Assembly: GCF_900111405.1 (NCBI RefSeq)
Contig: NZ_FOHJ01000002.1
Location: 313,631 to 377,630 of the forward strand
From: Salinibacillus kushneri
GTDB lineage: Bacteria; Bacillota; Bacilli; Bacillales; Alkalibacillaceae
Reading direction: 5' to 3'
Length of the DNA stretch: 64,000 bases
In this document: positions 14,535 through 23,904 of the stretch, piece by piece
Position numbering within the stretch: position 1 is the stretch's first letter
Layout: every line of letters begins with the position of its first letter
Notes under the pieces: generated by a model
What the model saw: the letters and a program-made list of their open reading frames with translations, nothing else
What the model was told of the DNA's origin: nothing
Database searches by the model: none
Program-made: the position numbers and the translations under genes

Positions 14535-15716
14535 TTGGGATTCTTGATTAATAGGCGGAAAACCAGATCTGATACAGAAAATTGGTTCATGACACAGGAT
14601 GCATACAATACATTGGCTATCCCTGGATATACAAGATTATCTGATAATCCAGAGGTTAAAATAGCAGCTCACAAAATTGCTGATCTCATTTCATCCATGA
14701 CTATCCACCTCATGCAAAACACTGATGATGGTGATGTCAGGATACAAAATGAATTGTCCAGAAAAATTGATATTAATCCTTGCAGCCTTATGACACGAAA
14801 AGATTGGGTATACAACATTGTATATACTCTCTTGATCGACGGTGAAGGAAACAGTGTTGTTTATCCTAAAATGAAAGATGGACTAATTGACGAATTAATT
14901 CCTCTTCAGCCCTCAAAGGTATCGTATTTTGAAACGGAAAATGGTTATCGGATAAGATACAACGGCCGATTTTACAATCATGATGAAATTATCCATTTCA
15001 CCATTAATCCGGACCCAGAAAAGCCGTACAAGGGAACCGGATATAAAGCAGTTCTGAAAGATATTGTATACAACCTTAAACAAGCTGGGGCAACAAAGAA
15101 GAGTTTTATGAGTGGAAAGTATATGCCTTCTCTCATCGTTAAAGTTGATGCAAATACAGCTGAATTATCCAGTCAGGAGGGAAGGGATTCTGTTTACAAT
15201 AAGTATTTGGAATCAGCCAATGCTGGCCAACCTTGGATTATTCCGGCTGAATTATTAGAAGTGGAATCGGTTAAGCCGTTATCACTGAAAGATATTGCGA
15301 TAAATGAATCCGTTGAAATAGATAAGAAGACCGTGGCAGGCATCCTGGATGTTCCTGCTTTTTTTCTTGGAGTTGGAAAATACAACAAAGATGAATACAA
15401 CAATTTTATTAATTCACGGATTCTTCCTTTTGCGAAAGGATTGGAACAAGAATTAACCAGGAAACTGTTAATCAGTCCAGATATGTATTTTAGGTTTAAT
15501 CCCCGGAGTTTATATGACTATGACCTTACTGAATTGGCGGATGTTGGAGCGCATTTGTACGCTAACGGTTTGATGTGGGGAAACGAAGTCCGGAATTGGA
15601 TAGGGCTTTCACCGAAAGAAGGGCTTAATGAACTGGTTATTCTTGAGAATTATATTCCAGCAAATATGATAGCACAGCAAAATAAATTGAAAGGTGGTGA
15701 TGACAATAGCGAATAG
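14535..15716 (+). CDS. Portal protein (HK97 gp3-like)
   Basis: 393 aa, TTG at 14535 with GGGGGTGAT upstream; a TTG at 14529 is too close to that site. HK97-type portal features: [18 protein letters not shown] near the start, then [10 protein letters not shown], and a C-terminal helix region with [14 protein letters not shown]. It forms the dodecameric DNA channel at the capsid vertex. Overlaps the protease gene by 17 bp. Confidence 0.95.
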   Translation: MGFLINRRKTRSDTENWFMTQDAYNTLAIPGYTRLSDNPEVKIAAHKIADLISSMTIHLMQNTDDGDVRIQNELSRKIDINPCSLMTRKDWVYNIVYTLLIDGEGNSVVYPKMKDGLIDELIPLQPSKVSYFETENGYRIRYNGRFYNHDEIIHFTINPDPEKPYKGTGYKAVLKDIVYNLKQAGATKKSFMSGKYMPSLIVKVDANTAELSSQEGRDSVYNKYLESANAGQPWIIPAELLEVESVKPLSLKDIAINESVEIDKKTVAGILDVPAFFLGVGKYNKDEYNNFINSRILPFAKGLEQELTRKLLISPDMYFRFNPRSLYDYDLTELADVGAHLYANGLMWGNEVRNWIGLSPKEGLNELVILENYIPANMIAQQNKLKGGDDNSE

Positions 15717-16311
15717 AGATGAAAAGCAAATTAGAAGTCTTGCTTCGGATTTAAAAACGAGGGCTGAGGACGAAAAAAAGGTTATTGAGGGTTACTTTGC
15801 GGTTTTTAATTCCGAGACTGAGCTATTTCCAGGTGCCTATGAAGAAATTGACCCAGGCGCTTTTGACAGCACCATGAGTAATGATATCCGAGCATTAATC
15901 AATCATGATACTGGATTAGTCCTTGGTCGTAATAAATCTGGGACCCTTAGTTTAGAAGTGGATAGCAGGGGGCTCTGGGGGATTATTAAGATTAACGAAA
16001 ATGACAGTGATGCTGTTAATCTATATGAACGCGTTAAACGAGGAGATGTTGACCAGTGTTCATTTGGGTTCAGGATCATCAATGAAGAAACAGATTTCCG
16101 TGATGATGGAACTGTTAAATGGATCTTAAAGGAAATTGATTTACACGAAGTATCTGTCGTTACGTTCCCTGCATATGAAGCTACTGGTGTACAAGCTAGG
16201 AAGAAAGAAGTTGAGCAGCATGAAAAGCGCAAATTGGAGCAACGAAAAAATAAATTAAAGGAGCGATTGAAAGATGCCACTAAAAAAACTGATGATTCAG
16301 AAGAAGATTGA
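15700..16311 (+). CDS. Prohead protease (HK97 family)
   Basis: 203 aa. Begins after AAAGGTGGTG with ATG at 15700 (GTG codons at 15694 and 15697 are alternatives). Matches the phage prohead serine protease family: [29 protein letters not shown] (catalytic His), QCSFGF (catalytic Ser), and [13 protein letters not shown]. It cleaves the capsid delta domain during maturation. The basic C-terminus overlaps the capsid gene by 38 bp. Confidence 0.92.
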   Translation: MTIANRDEKQIRSLASDLKTRAEDEKKVIEGYFAVFNSETELFPGAYEEIDPGAFDSTMSNDIRALINHDTGLVLGRNKSGTLSLEVDSRGLWGIIKINENDSDAVNLYERVKRGDVDQCSFGFRIINEETDFRDDGTVKWILKEIDLHEVSVVTFPAYEATGVQARKKEVEQHEKRKLEQRKNKLKERLKDATKKTDDSEED

Positions 16312-17539
16312 TCAAAGGAAAGCTTCATTAAATGAGCTTCTTAAAAGGGATGATGAATTTGCTACCCGATCTGCTGAATTGGAAGAATCCATCAACGAAG
16401 CTAAAACTGAGGAAGAAGTATCCACCGTAGAATCGTCTATTGAAGAATTGGAAAATGAAAAGCAAGAACACGATGATAAAAAATCAAAGCTGGAGGGTGA
16501 AATCAGTGAGCTTGAAGAGGAACTTGAAGAACTGAACAGCAATGAACCTTCCAATCCAAAACGTACAAACAATCAAAAGGGGGAGACAAGAGATATGAAC
16601 CGTCTACAAGTAAGGGAGCTATTAAAAACAGGAGAATACTATGAGCGCAGTGAGGTTAAAGAGTTTTATGATAATTTTAAAAATTTGCGCGCTGTTTCCG
16701 GTGGGGAGCTTACCATCCCGGATGTAGTGGTCAATCGTATCATGGATATTATGGGTGATTATACTACTCTTTATCCACTCGTAGATAAAATACAGGTAAA
16801 GGGCACAACCCGTATTTTAGTTGATGCGGATACTTCTGCAGCAACTTGGATGGAACAATCTTCTGCACTGCCTCAAGGCGATGTAGGAACAATTACAGAT
16901 GTAGACTTTGACGGATTCAAAGTTGGAAAAGTAACGTTTGTAGATAATTATCTCCTACAAGATTCAATTATTAATCTAGATAGTTATGTAACTCGTAAAA
17001 TTGCTCGTGCTATTGCAAAAGCTTTGGACAAAGCTATTGTCAACGGAACTGGCTCAGGTGACAAACAACCAGCGGGTGTTATTCCAAATCTGCCTTCCGA
17101 AAACAATGTAGGTGTTACAGCAGATGAAGATTTACTCAAAAATCTCGTAAAACAAATTGGCCTTATTGATACTGGTGATGATAGCGTTGGTGAAATTGTT
17201 GCTGTCATGAACCGTAAAACATACTACAATCGGCTGTTTGAATTTAGTGTGCAAGTGGATTCTAGCGGTAATGTAGTCGGAAAATTACCGAACCTATCAC
17301 AGCCTGATTTACTAGGTCTACGTGTTGTATTTAACAACAATCTAGAAGAAGACGAAGTGTTGTTTGGTGAGTTTCAGCAATACACACTTGTTGAACGCGA
17401 AAACATTACGATTGATAGTTCACAACATGCGCGATTCACAGAAGATCAAACCGCATTCCGTGGAAAAGGACGATTCGATGGTAAACCAGTTAAACCATCA
17501 GCATTTGCTCTTGCTACGATTACTGATCCAGCTGCATAA
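16274..17539 (+). CDS. Major capsid protein (HK97 fold)
   Basis: 421 aa. Residues 1-~105 are a charged coiled-coil delta domain that acts as scaffold and is removed by the protease. The mature capsid part begins near the QKGETRDM region. HK97-fold signatures include SGGELTIPDVVVNRI, the E-loop region, TYYNRLFEFSVQ and FRGKGRFDG. ATG follows AAGGAG eleven bases upstream. Confidence 0.95.
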   Translation: MPLKKLMIQKKIDQRKASLNELLKRDDEFATRSAELEESINEAKTEEEVSTVESSIEELENEKQEHDDKKSKLEGEISELEEELEELNSNEPSNPKRTNNQKGETRDMNRLQVRELLKTGEYYERSEVKEFYDNFKNLRAVSGGELTIPDVVVNRIMDIMGDYTTLYPLVDKIQVKGTTRILVDADTSAATWMEQSSALPQGDVGTITDVDFDGFKVGKVTFVDNYLLQDSIINLDSYVTRKIARAIAKALDKAIVNGTGSGDKQPAGVIPNLPSENNVGVTADEDLLKNLVKQIGLIDTGDDSVGEIVAVMNRKTYYNRLFEFSVQVDSSGNVVGKLPNLSQPDLLGLRVVFNNNLEEDEVLFGEFQQYTLVERENITIDSSQHARFTEDQTAFRGKGRFDGKPVKPSAFALATITDPAA

Positions 17540-17568
17540 TTGTTGAGAATTTAATTGGAGGTGTATCT

Positions 17569-17910
17569 ATGAGTTATCTAGTTTTGAAGAATTTCAGGGA
17601 CATTGACGATAATATGCATCATTATCATGAAGGGGACAATTACCCAAGAGAAGGATATGAACCTAGTGAAGAGCGAATTAAAGAATTGTCTAGTAAAGAG
17701 AATAGAGTAAAACGAAAATTAATTGTTAAGGTTGATGAACCTCAAGAAAATAAGCTATCTGTAGATGATTCTGGTGAAAATGAGAAGTTTCCTAAACACA
17801 CTGGTGGCGGTTATTATGAACTATCCAACGGTGAGAAAATTCGTGGAAAGGAAGAAGCCATTGCAGCTGAGAATGCGTTAATTGAAGAAGTGAAAGAAGA
17901 TGATGAATAA
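17569..17910 (+). CDS. Hypothetical head-region protein
   Basis: 113 aa, ATG after GGAGGTGTATCT. The N-terminus (SYLVLKNFRDIDDNMHHYHE, then GDNYPREGY) and the C-terminus (HTGGGYYELSNGEKIRGKEEA) are small domains joined by an acidic linker; the C-terminal one resembles a peripheral-subunit or Rho-N-like motif. Possibly a head decoration or connector-associated protein, judging from position. One-base overlap with the connector gene. Confidence 0.6.
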   Translation: MSYLVLKNFRDIDDNMHHYHEGDNYPREGYEPSEERIKELSSKENRVKRKLIVKVDEPQENKLSVDDSGENEKFPKHTGGGYYELSNGEKIRGKEEAIAAENALIEEVKEDDE

Positions 17911-18182
17911 TGGAATCTCAGGCTCTAGAATTAGTAAAAGCCAGGTTAGGAATTAGTACAACGGTGCGCGATACGTATCTTCAAGAAATTATCAAAGGTG
18001 TAGTAACTGAATTAGAAGAGACTAAAGGGTTGGTGCTGGATAGTACCAACTCTTTTCATTTAATGTTTGTGGTCGATTTATCAACCTGGCGTTATCAAAA
18101 TAAAGATAGTATGGACGCAATGCCCAGACATCTTCAATTTCGTTTACACAATCTGATTATTAACGGTGGTTCAAATGTATAA
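17910..18182 (+). CDS. Head-tail connector (gp6-like)
   Basis: 90 aa, helical, with the pattern of HK97 gp6/DNA-packaging connector proteins (LELVKARLGISTTVRDTYLQ, then MPRHLQFRLHNLI). It forms the ring below the portal. Overlaps the following adaptor gene by 8 bp. Confidence 0.8.
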   Translation: MESQALELVKARLGISTTVRDTYLQEIIKGVVTELEETKGLVLDSTNSFHLMFVVDLSTWRYQNKDSMDAMPRHLQFRLHNLIINGGSNV

Positions 18183-18471
18183 CCATGAACTGGTGTTAAT
18201 TAAACAAACGGTTGTTACGGATGACTTAGGTAATCAAACAATAGAAGAATCCAGAAACACTGTGCTTTGTAAGGTTAATTCGATTGGGAGAAATGAGTTC
18301 TATGAAGCTGCCACACATGGAATGAAGCCAGAAATTGAATTCGTTATACATGGTTATGAATACGAAGATGAACAACAAGTGGTATTTGAGGGTGCGGAAT
18401 ATAAGGTAATCCGTACTTATAAAGAAGATTTTGAAGAAGTCGAACTAACATGTGAAAAGAGTGATCGGTAA
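18175..18471 (+). CDS. Head-tail adaptor (SPP1 gp16-like stopper)
   Basis: 98 aa beta-barrel protein (NHELVLIKQTVVTDDLGNQT, then CKVNSIGRNEFYEA). ATG at 18175 follows GGTGG; a GTG at 18166 is less likely. It closes the head and joins the tail. Confidence 0.82.
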   Translation: MYNHELVLIKQTVVTDDLGNQTIEESRNTVLCKVNSIGRNEFYEAATHGMKPEIEFVIHGYEYEDEQQVVFEGAEYKVIRTYKEDFEEVELTCEKSDR

Positions 18472-18818
18472 TGATTGATATTGAGAAAGAAATCACACAA
18501 GCATTAACCGAATATACGAGTGAAGTAGAAGAAGGGCTTGCTGAAGCGCAATACGAAGTAGCAAAGGATACAGTTAAAGAACTGAAAAGGACAAGTCCAG
18601 TAAATACGGGTGCATATAAGAAAGGTTGGAATCGAAAGAAAACTAAAACAGGTCAAGCTGTCTACAACCGAAAGAAACCGCAGCTTACACACCTGTTGGA
18701 AAAAGGTCATGCTAAGCGTGGCGGGGGTCGGGTTAGTGGTCAGAAACATATAGAACCTGCAGAGGAAAAGGCAATTAAAGAATATGAAGAAAAAGCAGAA
18801 AAGGTGATCGGGGGATGA
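18471..18818 (+). CDS. HK97 gp10-like tail component
   Basis: 115 aa. Family hallmarks are LKRTSPVNTGAYKKGW, then LTHLLEKGHAKRGGGRV and the HIEPAEEKA end. It participates in tail-head joining. Shares one base with the upstream gene and overlaps the downstream gene by 4 bp. Confidence 0.88.
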   Translation: MIDIEKEITQALTEYTSEVEEGLAEAQYEVAKDTVKELKRTSPVNTGAYKKGWNRKKTKTGQAVYNRKKPQLTHLLEKGHAKRGGGRVSGQKHIEPAEEKAIKEYEEKAEKVIGG

Positions 18819-19144
18819 CTTTACAGGAACTTGTGTCCATATTAAATAGCACAGGATTACCGGTTGCCCATAGTCACTTCAAAAATACGGAATCAAGTCC
18901 AGCTCCGTCACCACCCTTTATCACTTATTTAGATGATGGAAGTGCCAACTTTTTCGCTGATAACAAGGTTTATGTACCTATTAAAAATCCGACAGTTGAA
19001 TTATACACCGATAAAAAAGACTTAAGCGTAGAACAAAAGTTAGAAACAGCTTTAAATGATAATGGATTGCCTTTCGAACTTGAAGATGAAGTATGGATTG
19101 AGTCCGAAAGGCTTTTCCAACAAATTTATAATATTACACTTTAG
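18815..19144 (+). CDS. Tail terminator-like protein
   Basis: 109 aa in the tail-terminator slot between gp10-like and major tail protein genes. Contains SSPAPSPPFITYLDD and NPTVELYTDKKDLSVEQKLE, typical of the phage minor tail/terminator family that caps tail-tube growth. Confidence 0.78.
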   Translation: MTLQELVSILNSTGLPVAHSHFKNTESSPAPSPPFITYLDDGSANFFADNKVYVPIKNPTVELYTDKKDLSVEQKLETALNDNGLPFELEDEVWIESERLFQQIYNITL

Positions 19145-19156
19145 GAGTGATAGAAC

Positions 19157-19735
19157 ATGCCAGAGAATAAAGTGGTATTTGGCCTGAAAAATGCTCATTA
19201 TGCAGTTATTACTGAAGATGAGACTACAGGTGAATTGACATATGGAACACCTAAACCTTTACCAGGATCGGTGGAATTATCGTTAGAAGGACGTGGAGAT
19301 CCGGCTGAATTCTATGCGGACGACATGCTTTATTATTCATCATCCAACAACCAGGGATATGACGGTACACTTACCATTGCTAAATTAACTGATGAATTTA
19401 AGCAAGAGGTATTGGGAGAAGAATTGGAAGAAACGGACAGCGTTCTAATTGAAAAGCAAAATGCAAAGCCGCAAAACTTTGCTCTTATGTTTGAATTTGA
19501 TGGTGACCAGAAAGCAGTAAGGCACCTTCTTTATAATTGTTCAGCATCTCGTCCAAATGTTACGGGCTCAACCAGAACAAGTTCAAAAGAACCATCTACA
19601 TCTGAACTGTCGTTTGTAGCGGCTCCACGAGAAAAAGATAAAGCCGTTAAGGTATCGACAACGGCAGATACAACGCAAGGGGTCTATGACACTTGGTATG
19701 AATCTGTCTATGAACCGGGAACAACAGCTGCCTAA
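19157..19735 (+). CDS. Major tail protein (phi13 type)
   Basis: 192 aa tube protein. Features are VVFGLKNAHYAVITEDETTG at the start, YADDMLYYSSSNNQGYDGTL, and FALMFEFDGDQKAVRHLLYN. Polymerises around the tape measure. ATG follows TTAGGAGTGATAGAAC. Confidence 0.92.
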   Translation: MPENKVVFGLKNAHYAVITEDETTGELTYGTPKPLPGSVELSLEGRGDPAEFYADDMLYYSSSNNQGYDGTLTIAKLTDEFKQEVLGEELEETDSVLIEKQNAKPQNFALMFEFDGDQKAVRHLLYNCSASRPNVTGSTRTSSKEPSTSELSFVAAPREKDKAVKVSTTADTTQGVYDTWYESVYEPGTTAA

Positions 19736-19748
19736 TGGAGGGATATAA

Positions 19749-20114
19749 ATGGAAAAAACATTAACGATTGATGGAAAAAAAGTGCGGTTTAAATCGACTG
19801 CAGCAACACCTTTACGATATAAACAGCAATACGGAAGAGAGTTTTATGCGGATATTGTAAAACTGTTTCCTCTTTCCAAATTAGATTTAAAAAATATTGA
19901 TAAAAACGATGTGGAAAGGATACAGGAAGCCTTTAGTTTAATTGAATTTGATATGTTTTATGGTATTCTTTGGGCGTTGGCTAAAACCGCAGACAACAAC
20001 ATTCCAGACCCTATGACGTGGTTGGATGGCTTCGACGAATTTCCTTTAATGGATATATTCCCAGAAGTTCAGGAGTTAATTGTTAAAAATCTTCAAAGCA
20101 CTAAAAAAAAGTAG
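19749..20114 (+). CDS. Tail assembly chaperone gpG
   Basis: 121 aa, in-frame product of the chaperone locus. Helical, acidic protein (RYKQQYGREFYADIVKLFP, then DMFYGILWALAKTADNNIPD). It ends in a lysine run encoded by the slippery sequence; ribosomes that stop here make the short chaperone, those that slip make the fusion. Confidence 0.88.
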   Translation: MEKTLTIDGKKVRFKSTAATPLRYKQQYGREFYADIVKLFPLSKLDLKNIDKNDVERIQEAFSLIEFDMFYGILWALAKTADNNIPDPMTWLDGFDEFPLMDIFPEVQELIVKNLQSTKKK

Positions 20115-20314
20115 AAAAAAAGGAATCAGGAGGTAAACCACTTACTTCCGATTCCTTTTTATATATGTGCAGGCAAGTAGGTCTTGGTTGGGACGACATG
20201 GACAATATGACGATTGGCATGTGCATGGACTACATTGATGAGTATATTGAGCAGAAAAATCCTAACAGGACGAAAGTAAGACAAGCTACACAAGAAGACT
20301 TTGACAGCTTTTAA
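19749..20314 (+). CDS. Tail assembly chaperone gpG-T (-1 frameshift fusion)
   Basis: Slippage by -1 at A-AAA-AAG (20105-20111) bypasses the TAG at 20112 and continues for 67 more residues: VEKKESGGKPLTSDSFLYMC, then VGLGWDDMDNMTIGMC and the ending RQATQEDFDSF. The tail of this extension is typical of Firmicute gpT domains, which bind the tape measure while gpG binds tail tube. The order chaperone pair then tape measure is conserved. Confidence 0.82.
20105..20160 (+). promoter_or_regulatory. Programmed -1 frameshift signal
   Basis: Canonical heptamer A AAA AAG in the zero frame, followed after 5 nt by a long hairpin: 11 bp (20117-20127 with 20150-20160), one bulged A, then 8 bp (20129-20136 with 20142-20149, one G-U pair) and a 5-nt loop. 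The strand at 20128-20133 also contains AGGAGG. Confidence 0.85.
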
Positions 20315-20349
20315 AGCCTATCTCCCATATCAGAAAGGCAGGTGAGGAG

Positions 20350-22824
20350 ATGGCCAAACGGATAAAGGGTATTACCATTGAGTTGGAAGGGGAAACACGA
20401 GGTCTCGATAATGCTCTGCAAGATGTTAATAAAAGGTCTCGGAACTTAAACTCTGAATTAAGAGATGTTGAACGCTTGCTTAAATTTGATCCTGGTAATA
20501 CAGAAGCGTTAGCGCAAAAACAAAGACTGTTGGCGAGTCAGGTTGAGAATACGTCTAACAAGTTAGATCAATTAAAACAAGCAGAAAGACAAGTACAACA
20601 GCAATTTGAACGTGGAGACGTTGGAGAAGAACAATACAGGTCCTTTCAAAGAGAAATCCAATTCACAGAAGCAGAATTACGAAAGTTTGAAAAACGTCTC
20701 GAATCTGTCGATGATGGTAAGGCTCTACAAAATACAGAAAAAGATATGAAGGATATAGATGAAGCAACAAATAAAGCTGAAAAATCAGCTAAAAATTTAG
20801 GAGATTCATTTAAAACCGTTGCGAAAACTGCAGCAGGAATAGGTGCGGCTGGAGCGGCCGGAATTGGTGGATTAGTTGAAGGTATGGAAGAATACAACAC
20901 ATCCATGGCAAGGCTAAAAACGAATGCGCAACAAGCTAACGTAAGCATGGATGATGTGAATGGAGCCTTCAAGCAAATGAAGGTGGTATCTGATGAGACG
21001 GACAGTTCTGTTGAAGCTGTATCAAACTTAATTGCAGCAGGTTTTGACCCATCAGGCATAACCGAAGCCACTAACGCTATTTCGGGGGCTGCCATAAAAT
21101 GGTCAGATACCTTGAATGTTGAAGGTCTTTCAGACGGAATTCAAGAAACAATCGCATCAGGACAAGCAATAGGTCAGTTTGACGAAATGCTATCAAGATC
21201 AGGTATTAACGTTGATAAGTTTAACGAAAGACTTGCACAAACAACCTCCGCACAAGAGAGACAACAAATGGTCTTAGAAACCTTAACCAACTCCGGGCTT
21301 GCTGGTTACTTTGAAGAATATAGGGACGGAAATAAAGAATTAGTCGCTCAAAAAGAAGCACAGGAAAATTTAAATAGTGCATTAGGTGAGTTGTCTACCA
21401 ACCTTTCACCTTTAGTAACGATGGTGAAAAACTTTGTTGCTGAAATCGTTGGTTGGGTGAATGAGAGTGTAGAACTTGTTAAGAGCTTTGATAGTGTAGG
21501 AGAAGGTTTGCAGGCGTTATTTTCACAATTGGCCGAGCAAGGTATGTCGATTATAACATCGTTGGTTGATAGTATTGTCCAAAACCTACCGATGTTGATG
21601 GAAACAGGGATGCAGATTTTGCAAAACATTATTCAAGGGATTATCACTGCCATACCAGAATTGTTGGAATTATGGCCGCAAATCATGCAAATGCAAGCTG
21701 AAAACCTTAATACTTTCCTGCCACAAATCATTCAGATGGGAATCATGCTCATTCAAGCATTGATTCAAGGTATATTAAATGCCCTCCCTAGTATTATGCA
21801 GGCGATTATCACATTGCTTACTACGTTGTTGAATGTGATTGTAGAAAATTTGCCCATGATCATTGATGCAGGTATTCAAATCTTGAATGCTTTAATTGAT
21901 GGTATTGTAAACATGCTTCCTCAATTAATGGACATGGCGCTACAATTGGTGACTTCCTTAATCGATGTTTTAATTAAAAATTTACCCATGGTGATTGATG
22001 CCGGTATTAAAATTTTAAATGCTTTAATCGAAGGTGTTCTTGATATACTCCCTGAATTAATGGATACGGCTCTTGAGTTAGTTATGACCGTATTTAATGT
22101 GTTGATTGAGAACCTTCCAAAGATTATTGATGCGGGTATTCAATTATTAAACGCTCTTATTGATGGGATTGTCTCAATCTTGCCTGAATTAGTTTCACAA
22201 GGTGTACAGTTAATTATTGAACTGGTAGGAGCATTAATTGCTGAATTACCTACAATCATCGAGGCGGGTATAAAGATTCTTTTTGCACTCATTGACGGGT
22301 TGCTTGATGCAATACCTGATTTAATTGGGGCCATACCTAAAATTGTTGGAGCTATTTTTGATGCTTTTGGTGAAGTAGATTGGTTAGATATCGGTATAAA
22401 CATCATGGAGGGCTTAAAAGATGGAATTTTAAATATGGCCGGTAGTGTGGTTGATGCGGCTAAAGGTGTAGTGGACAATGCTGTTGAAGGGGCTAAAAAC
22501 CTTTTAGGAATAGCATCTCCTTCTAAGGTATTTCGTCAAATTGGTGAATATACAGGTGAAGGTCTAGAAATAGGGATAAAGGATATGGAAGGTAGAGTTG
22601 CAAGTGCTGGACAACGGTTAGCTGAATCTAGTGTGCCAAAGAATGCACCTGAATTTTCAGCACCAGAATCACAGTCAGCTGTTACAGGAAAAAATAGCAA
22701 TAATACTGGCCAAAGTATCAACCAATATATCACAATCAACAGTCCTGAACCAACATCTCCGGCGGAAAATGCACGTAAAATGAAACAAGCAAGTAGACAA
22801 TTAGCGATGGAATGGGAATGGTAG
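20350..22824 (+). CDS. Tape measure protein
   Basis: 824 aa. N-terminal ~150 residues are coiled coil (LDQLKQAERQVQQQFERGDV). A glycine/alanine-rich segment and the phage tail tape-measure region follow. Residues ~400-665 hold about six hydrophobic 44-residue repeats built on NLPMIIDAGIQILNALIDGI. A C-terminal GIASPSKVFRQIGEYTGEGL motif is typical of tape measures. It sets tail length and is ejected with DNA. ATG follows GGTGAGGAG. Confidence 0.93.
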   Translation: MAKRIKGITIELEGETRGLDNALQDVNKRSRNLNSELRDVERLLKFDPGNTEALAQKQRLLASQVENTSNKLDQLKQAERQVQQQFERGDVGEEQYRSFQREIQFTEAELRKFEKRLESVDDGKALQNTEKDMKDIDEATNKAEKSAKNLGDSFKTVAKTAAGIGAAGAAGIGGLVEGMEEYNTSMARLKTNAQQANVSMDDVNGAFKQMKVVSDETDSSVEAVSNLIAAGFDPSGITEATNAISGAAIKWSDTLNVEGLSDGIQETIASGQAIGQFDEMLSRSGINVDKFNERLAQTTSAQERQQMVLETLTNSGLAGYFEEYRDGNKELVAQKEAQENLNSALGELSTNLSPLVTMVKNFVAEIVGWVNESVELVKSFDSVGEGLQALFSQLAEQGMSIITSLVDSIVQNLPMLMETGMQILQNIIQGIITAIPELLELWPQIMQMQAENLNTFLPQIIQMGIMLIQALIQGILNALPSIMQAIITLLTTLLNVIVENLPMIIDAGIQILNALIDGIVNMLPQLMDMALQLVTSLIDVLIKNLPMVIDAGIKILNALIEGVLDILPELMDTALELVMTVFNVLIENLPKIIDAGIQLLNALIDGIVSILPELVSQGVQLIIELVGALIAELPTIIEAGIKILFALIDGLLDAIPDLIGAIPKIVGAIFDAFGEVDWLDIGINIMEGLKDGILNMAGSVVDAAKGVVDNAVEGAKNLLGIASPSKVFRQIGEYTGEGLEIGIKDMEGRVASAGQRLAESSVPKNAPEFSAPESQSAVTGKNSNNTGQSINQYITINSPEPTSPAENARKMKQASRQLAMEWEW

Positions 22825-22899
22825 GTGATAGATAATGAGACGTTTAACTTATGAAAATAGTAGAGGTGAGAGCATTACTTTTTATCTATCACCTTTTTT
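22823..22899 (+). promoter_or_regulatory. RBS-sequestering hairpin at dit start
   Basis: A perfect 13-bp inverted repeat, AGGTGATAGATAA (22823-22835) with TTATCTATCACCT (22882-22894), followed by TTTTT. The left arm is the ribosome site and first base of the dit start codon, so folding would block translation; the T-run also gives it terminator form. Function inferred from geometry. Confidence 0.55.
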
Positions 22900-23686
22900 G
22901 ATTGTATCTTTAACAGGAATTGGCGAAGTGGATGCTGATTTACAAAGCCAAAAAGCACCTTATCAAGATGGAGATACACATATCGATACCGTATTGCAAC
23001 CAAGGTATATTGAGCTGGAAGGTGCCATTACAAAAGTTAATTTAAAGGAAATCAAAAAGTATCGTAAAGAAATCTTACGTGTCTGTAATCCGAAATTAGG
23101 GCCAGGAAAAATTACATTTGAATTAGATGGAGATATCAAAGAAATATACGGTGCATTAGATGGTGTCCCAATGTTTCCCGAACGTAGTACAAATCCAGTT
23201 CAACAATTCATGATTACTTGGAAATGCCCTGATCCATACTGGAAAGACCCGCAGGAAGTTAGTCGGGCACTAAGTGCTTATCAAGGAAAGTTTAGTTTTC
23301 CGTTTAACTTTCCTATTGAATTAGGTGTTAGTGGAGACTCTACGACTTTAACAAATGACGGTGATACAGATGCTCCAATAACGATTGATATTCAGGGGCC
23401 TGTTACAAATCCAGAAGTGCGAAATCTAACAACAAACAAATTCATCAAACTAAATCGAACACTATCGTCTGATGAAGTTCTTCATATTGATACCAATGCA
23501 CAGAATAAAAGAGTTGAAATTTACCGTAATGGCAGTGTTATAGAAAAAGCATGGGGGTATTTGGACGACGATTCAGACTTTTGGTCACTGTTACCTGGGG
23601 ATAACGAAGTAGAGTATATTGCAGATAGTGGTGTTGCTAATGCGATTGTAGCAGTTGGTTGGCAATCGAGATATGTAGGGATTTAG
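22835..23686 (+). CDS. Distal tail protein (Dit)
   Basis: 283 aa of the siphophage tail-protein family: LTYENSRGESITFYLSPFLI, QKAPYQDGDTHIDTVLQPR, NPVQQFMITWKCPDPYW, and a C-terminal galectin-like beta domain. It forms the hub between tube and baseplate. Its ribosome site lies in the hairpin described separately. Confidence 0.88.
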   Translation: MRRLTYENSRGESITFYLSPFLIVSLTGIGEVDADLQSQKAPYQDGDTHIDTVLQPRYIELEGAITKVNLKEIKKYRKEILRVCNPKLGPGKITFELDGDIKEIYGALDGVPMFPERSTNPVQQFMITWKCPDPYWKDPQEVSRALSAYQGKFSFPFNFPIELGVSGDSTTLTNDGDTDAPITIDIQGPVTNPEVRNLTTNKFIKLNRTLSSDEVLHIDTNAQNKRVEIYRNGSVIEKAWGYLDDDSDFWSLLPGDNEVEYIADSGVANAIVAVGWQSRYVGI

Positions 23687-23704
23687 GAAGGGGGTAAATG
23701 TAAA

Positions 23705-23857
23705 ATGAGGAAAAGAAAAAAGGTCGACTCAAAAGAGACGACCATAGTACAAAATACTAATTTAACTGTTCAAAATAGTCATAATCCGCAAAAAATACAC
23801 TCTTTACTTCATCAGAGAATAAAAACATATGCGAAAGGCTATGTGCAGGCCCATTAA
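23705..23857 (+). CDS. Small basic phage protein (50 aa)
   Basis: ATG after AGGAAGGGGGTAAATGTA. Begins MRKRKKVDSKETTIVQNTNL and has a histidine/lysine-rich end. Located between Dit and receptor-binding genes; no family recognised. Confidence 0.5.
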   Translation: MRKRKKVDSKETTIVQNTNLTVQNSHNPQKIHSLLHQRIKTYAKGYVQAH

Positions 23858-23904
23858 AAGGTTTTAAAACAACATCTTTTAAAATGTATGAAGGAGTTGA
23901 AACA

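Noticed and set aside
21600-22360. Regularly repeated DNA that might be a CRISPR or minisatellite
   Set aside because: The period is 132 bp, in frame with the tape measure gene, and diverged at the DNA level; it encodes 44-aa protein repeats, with no spacers and no cas genes nearby.
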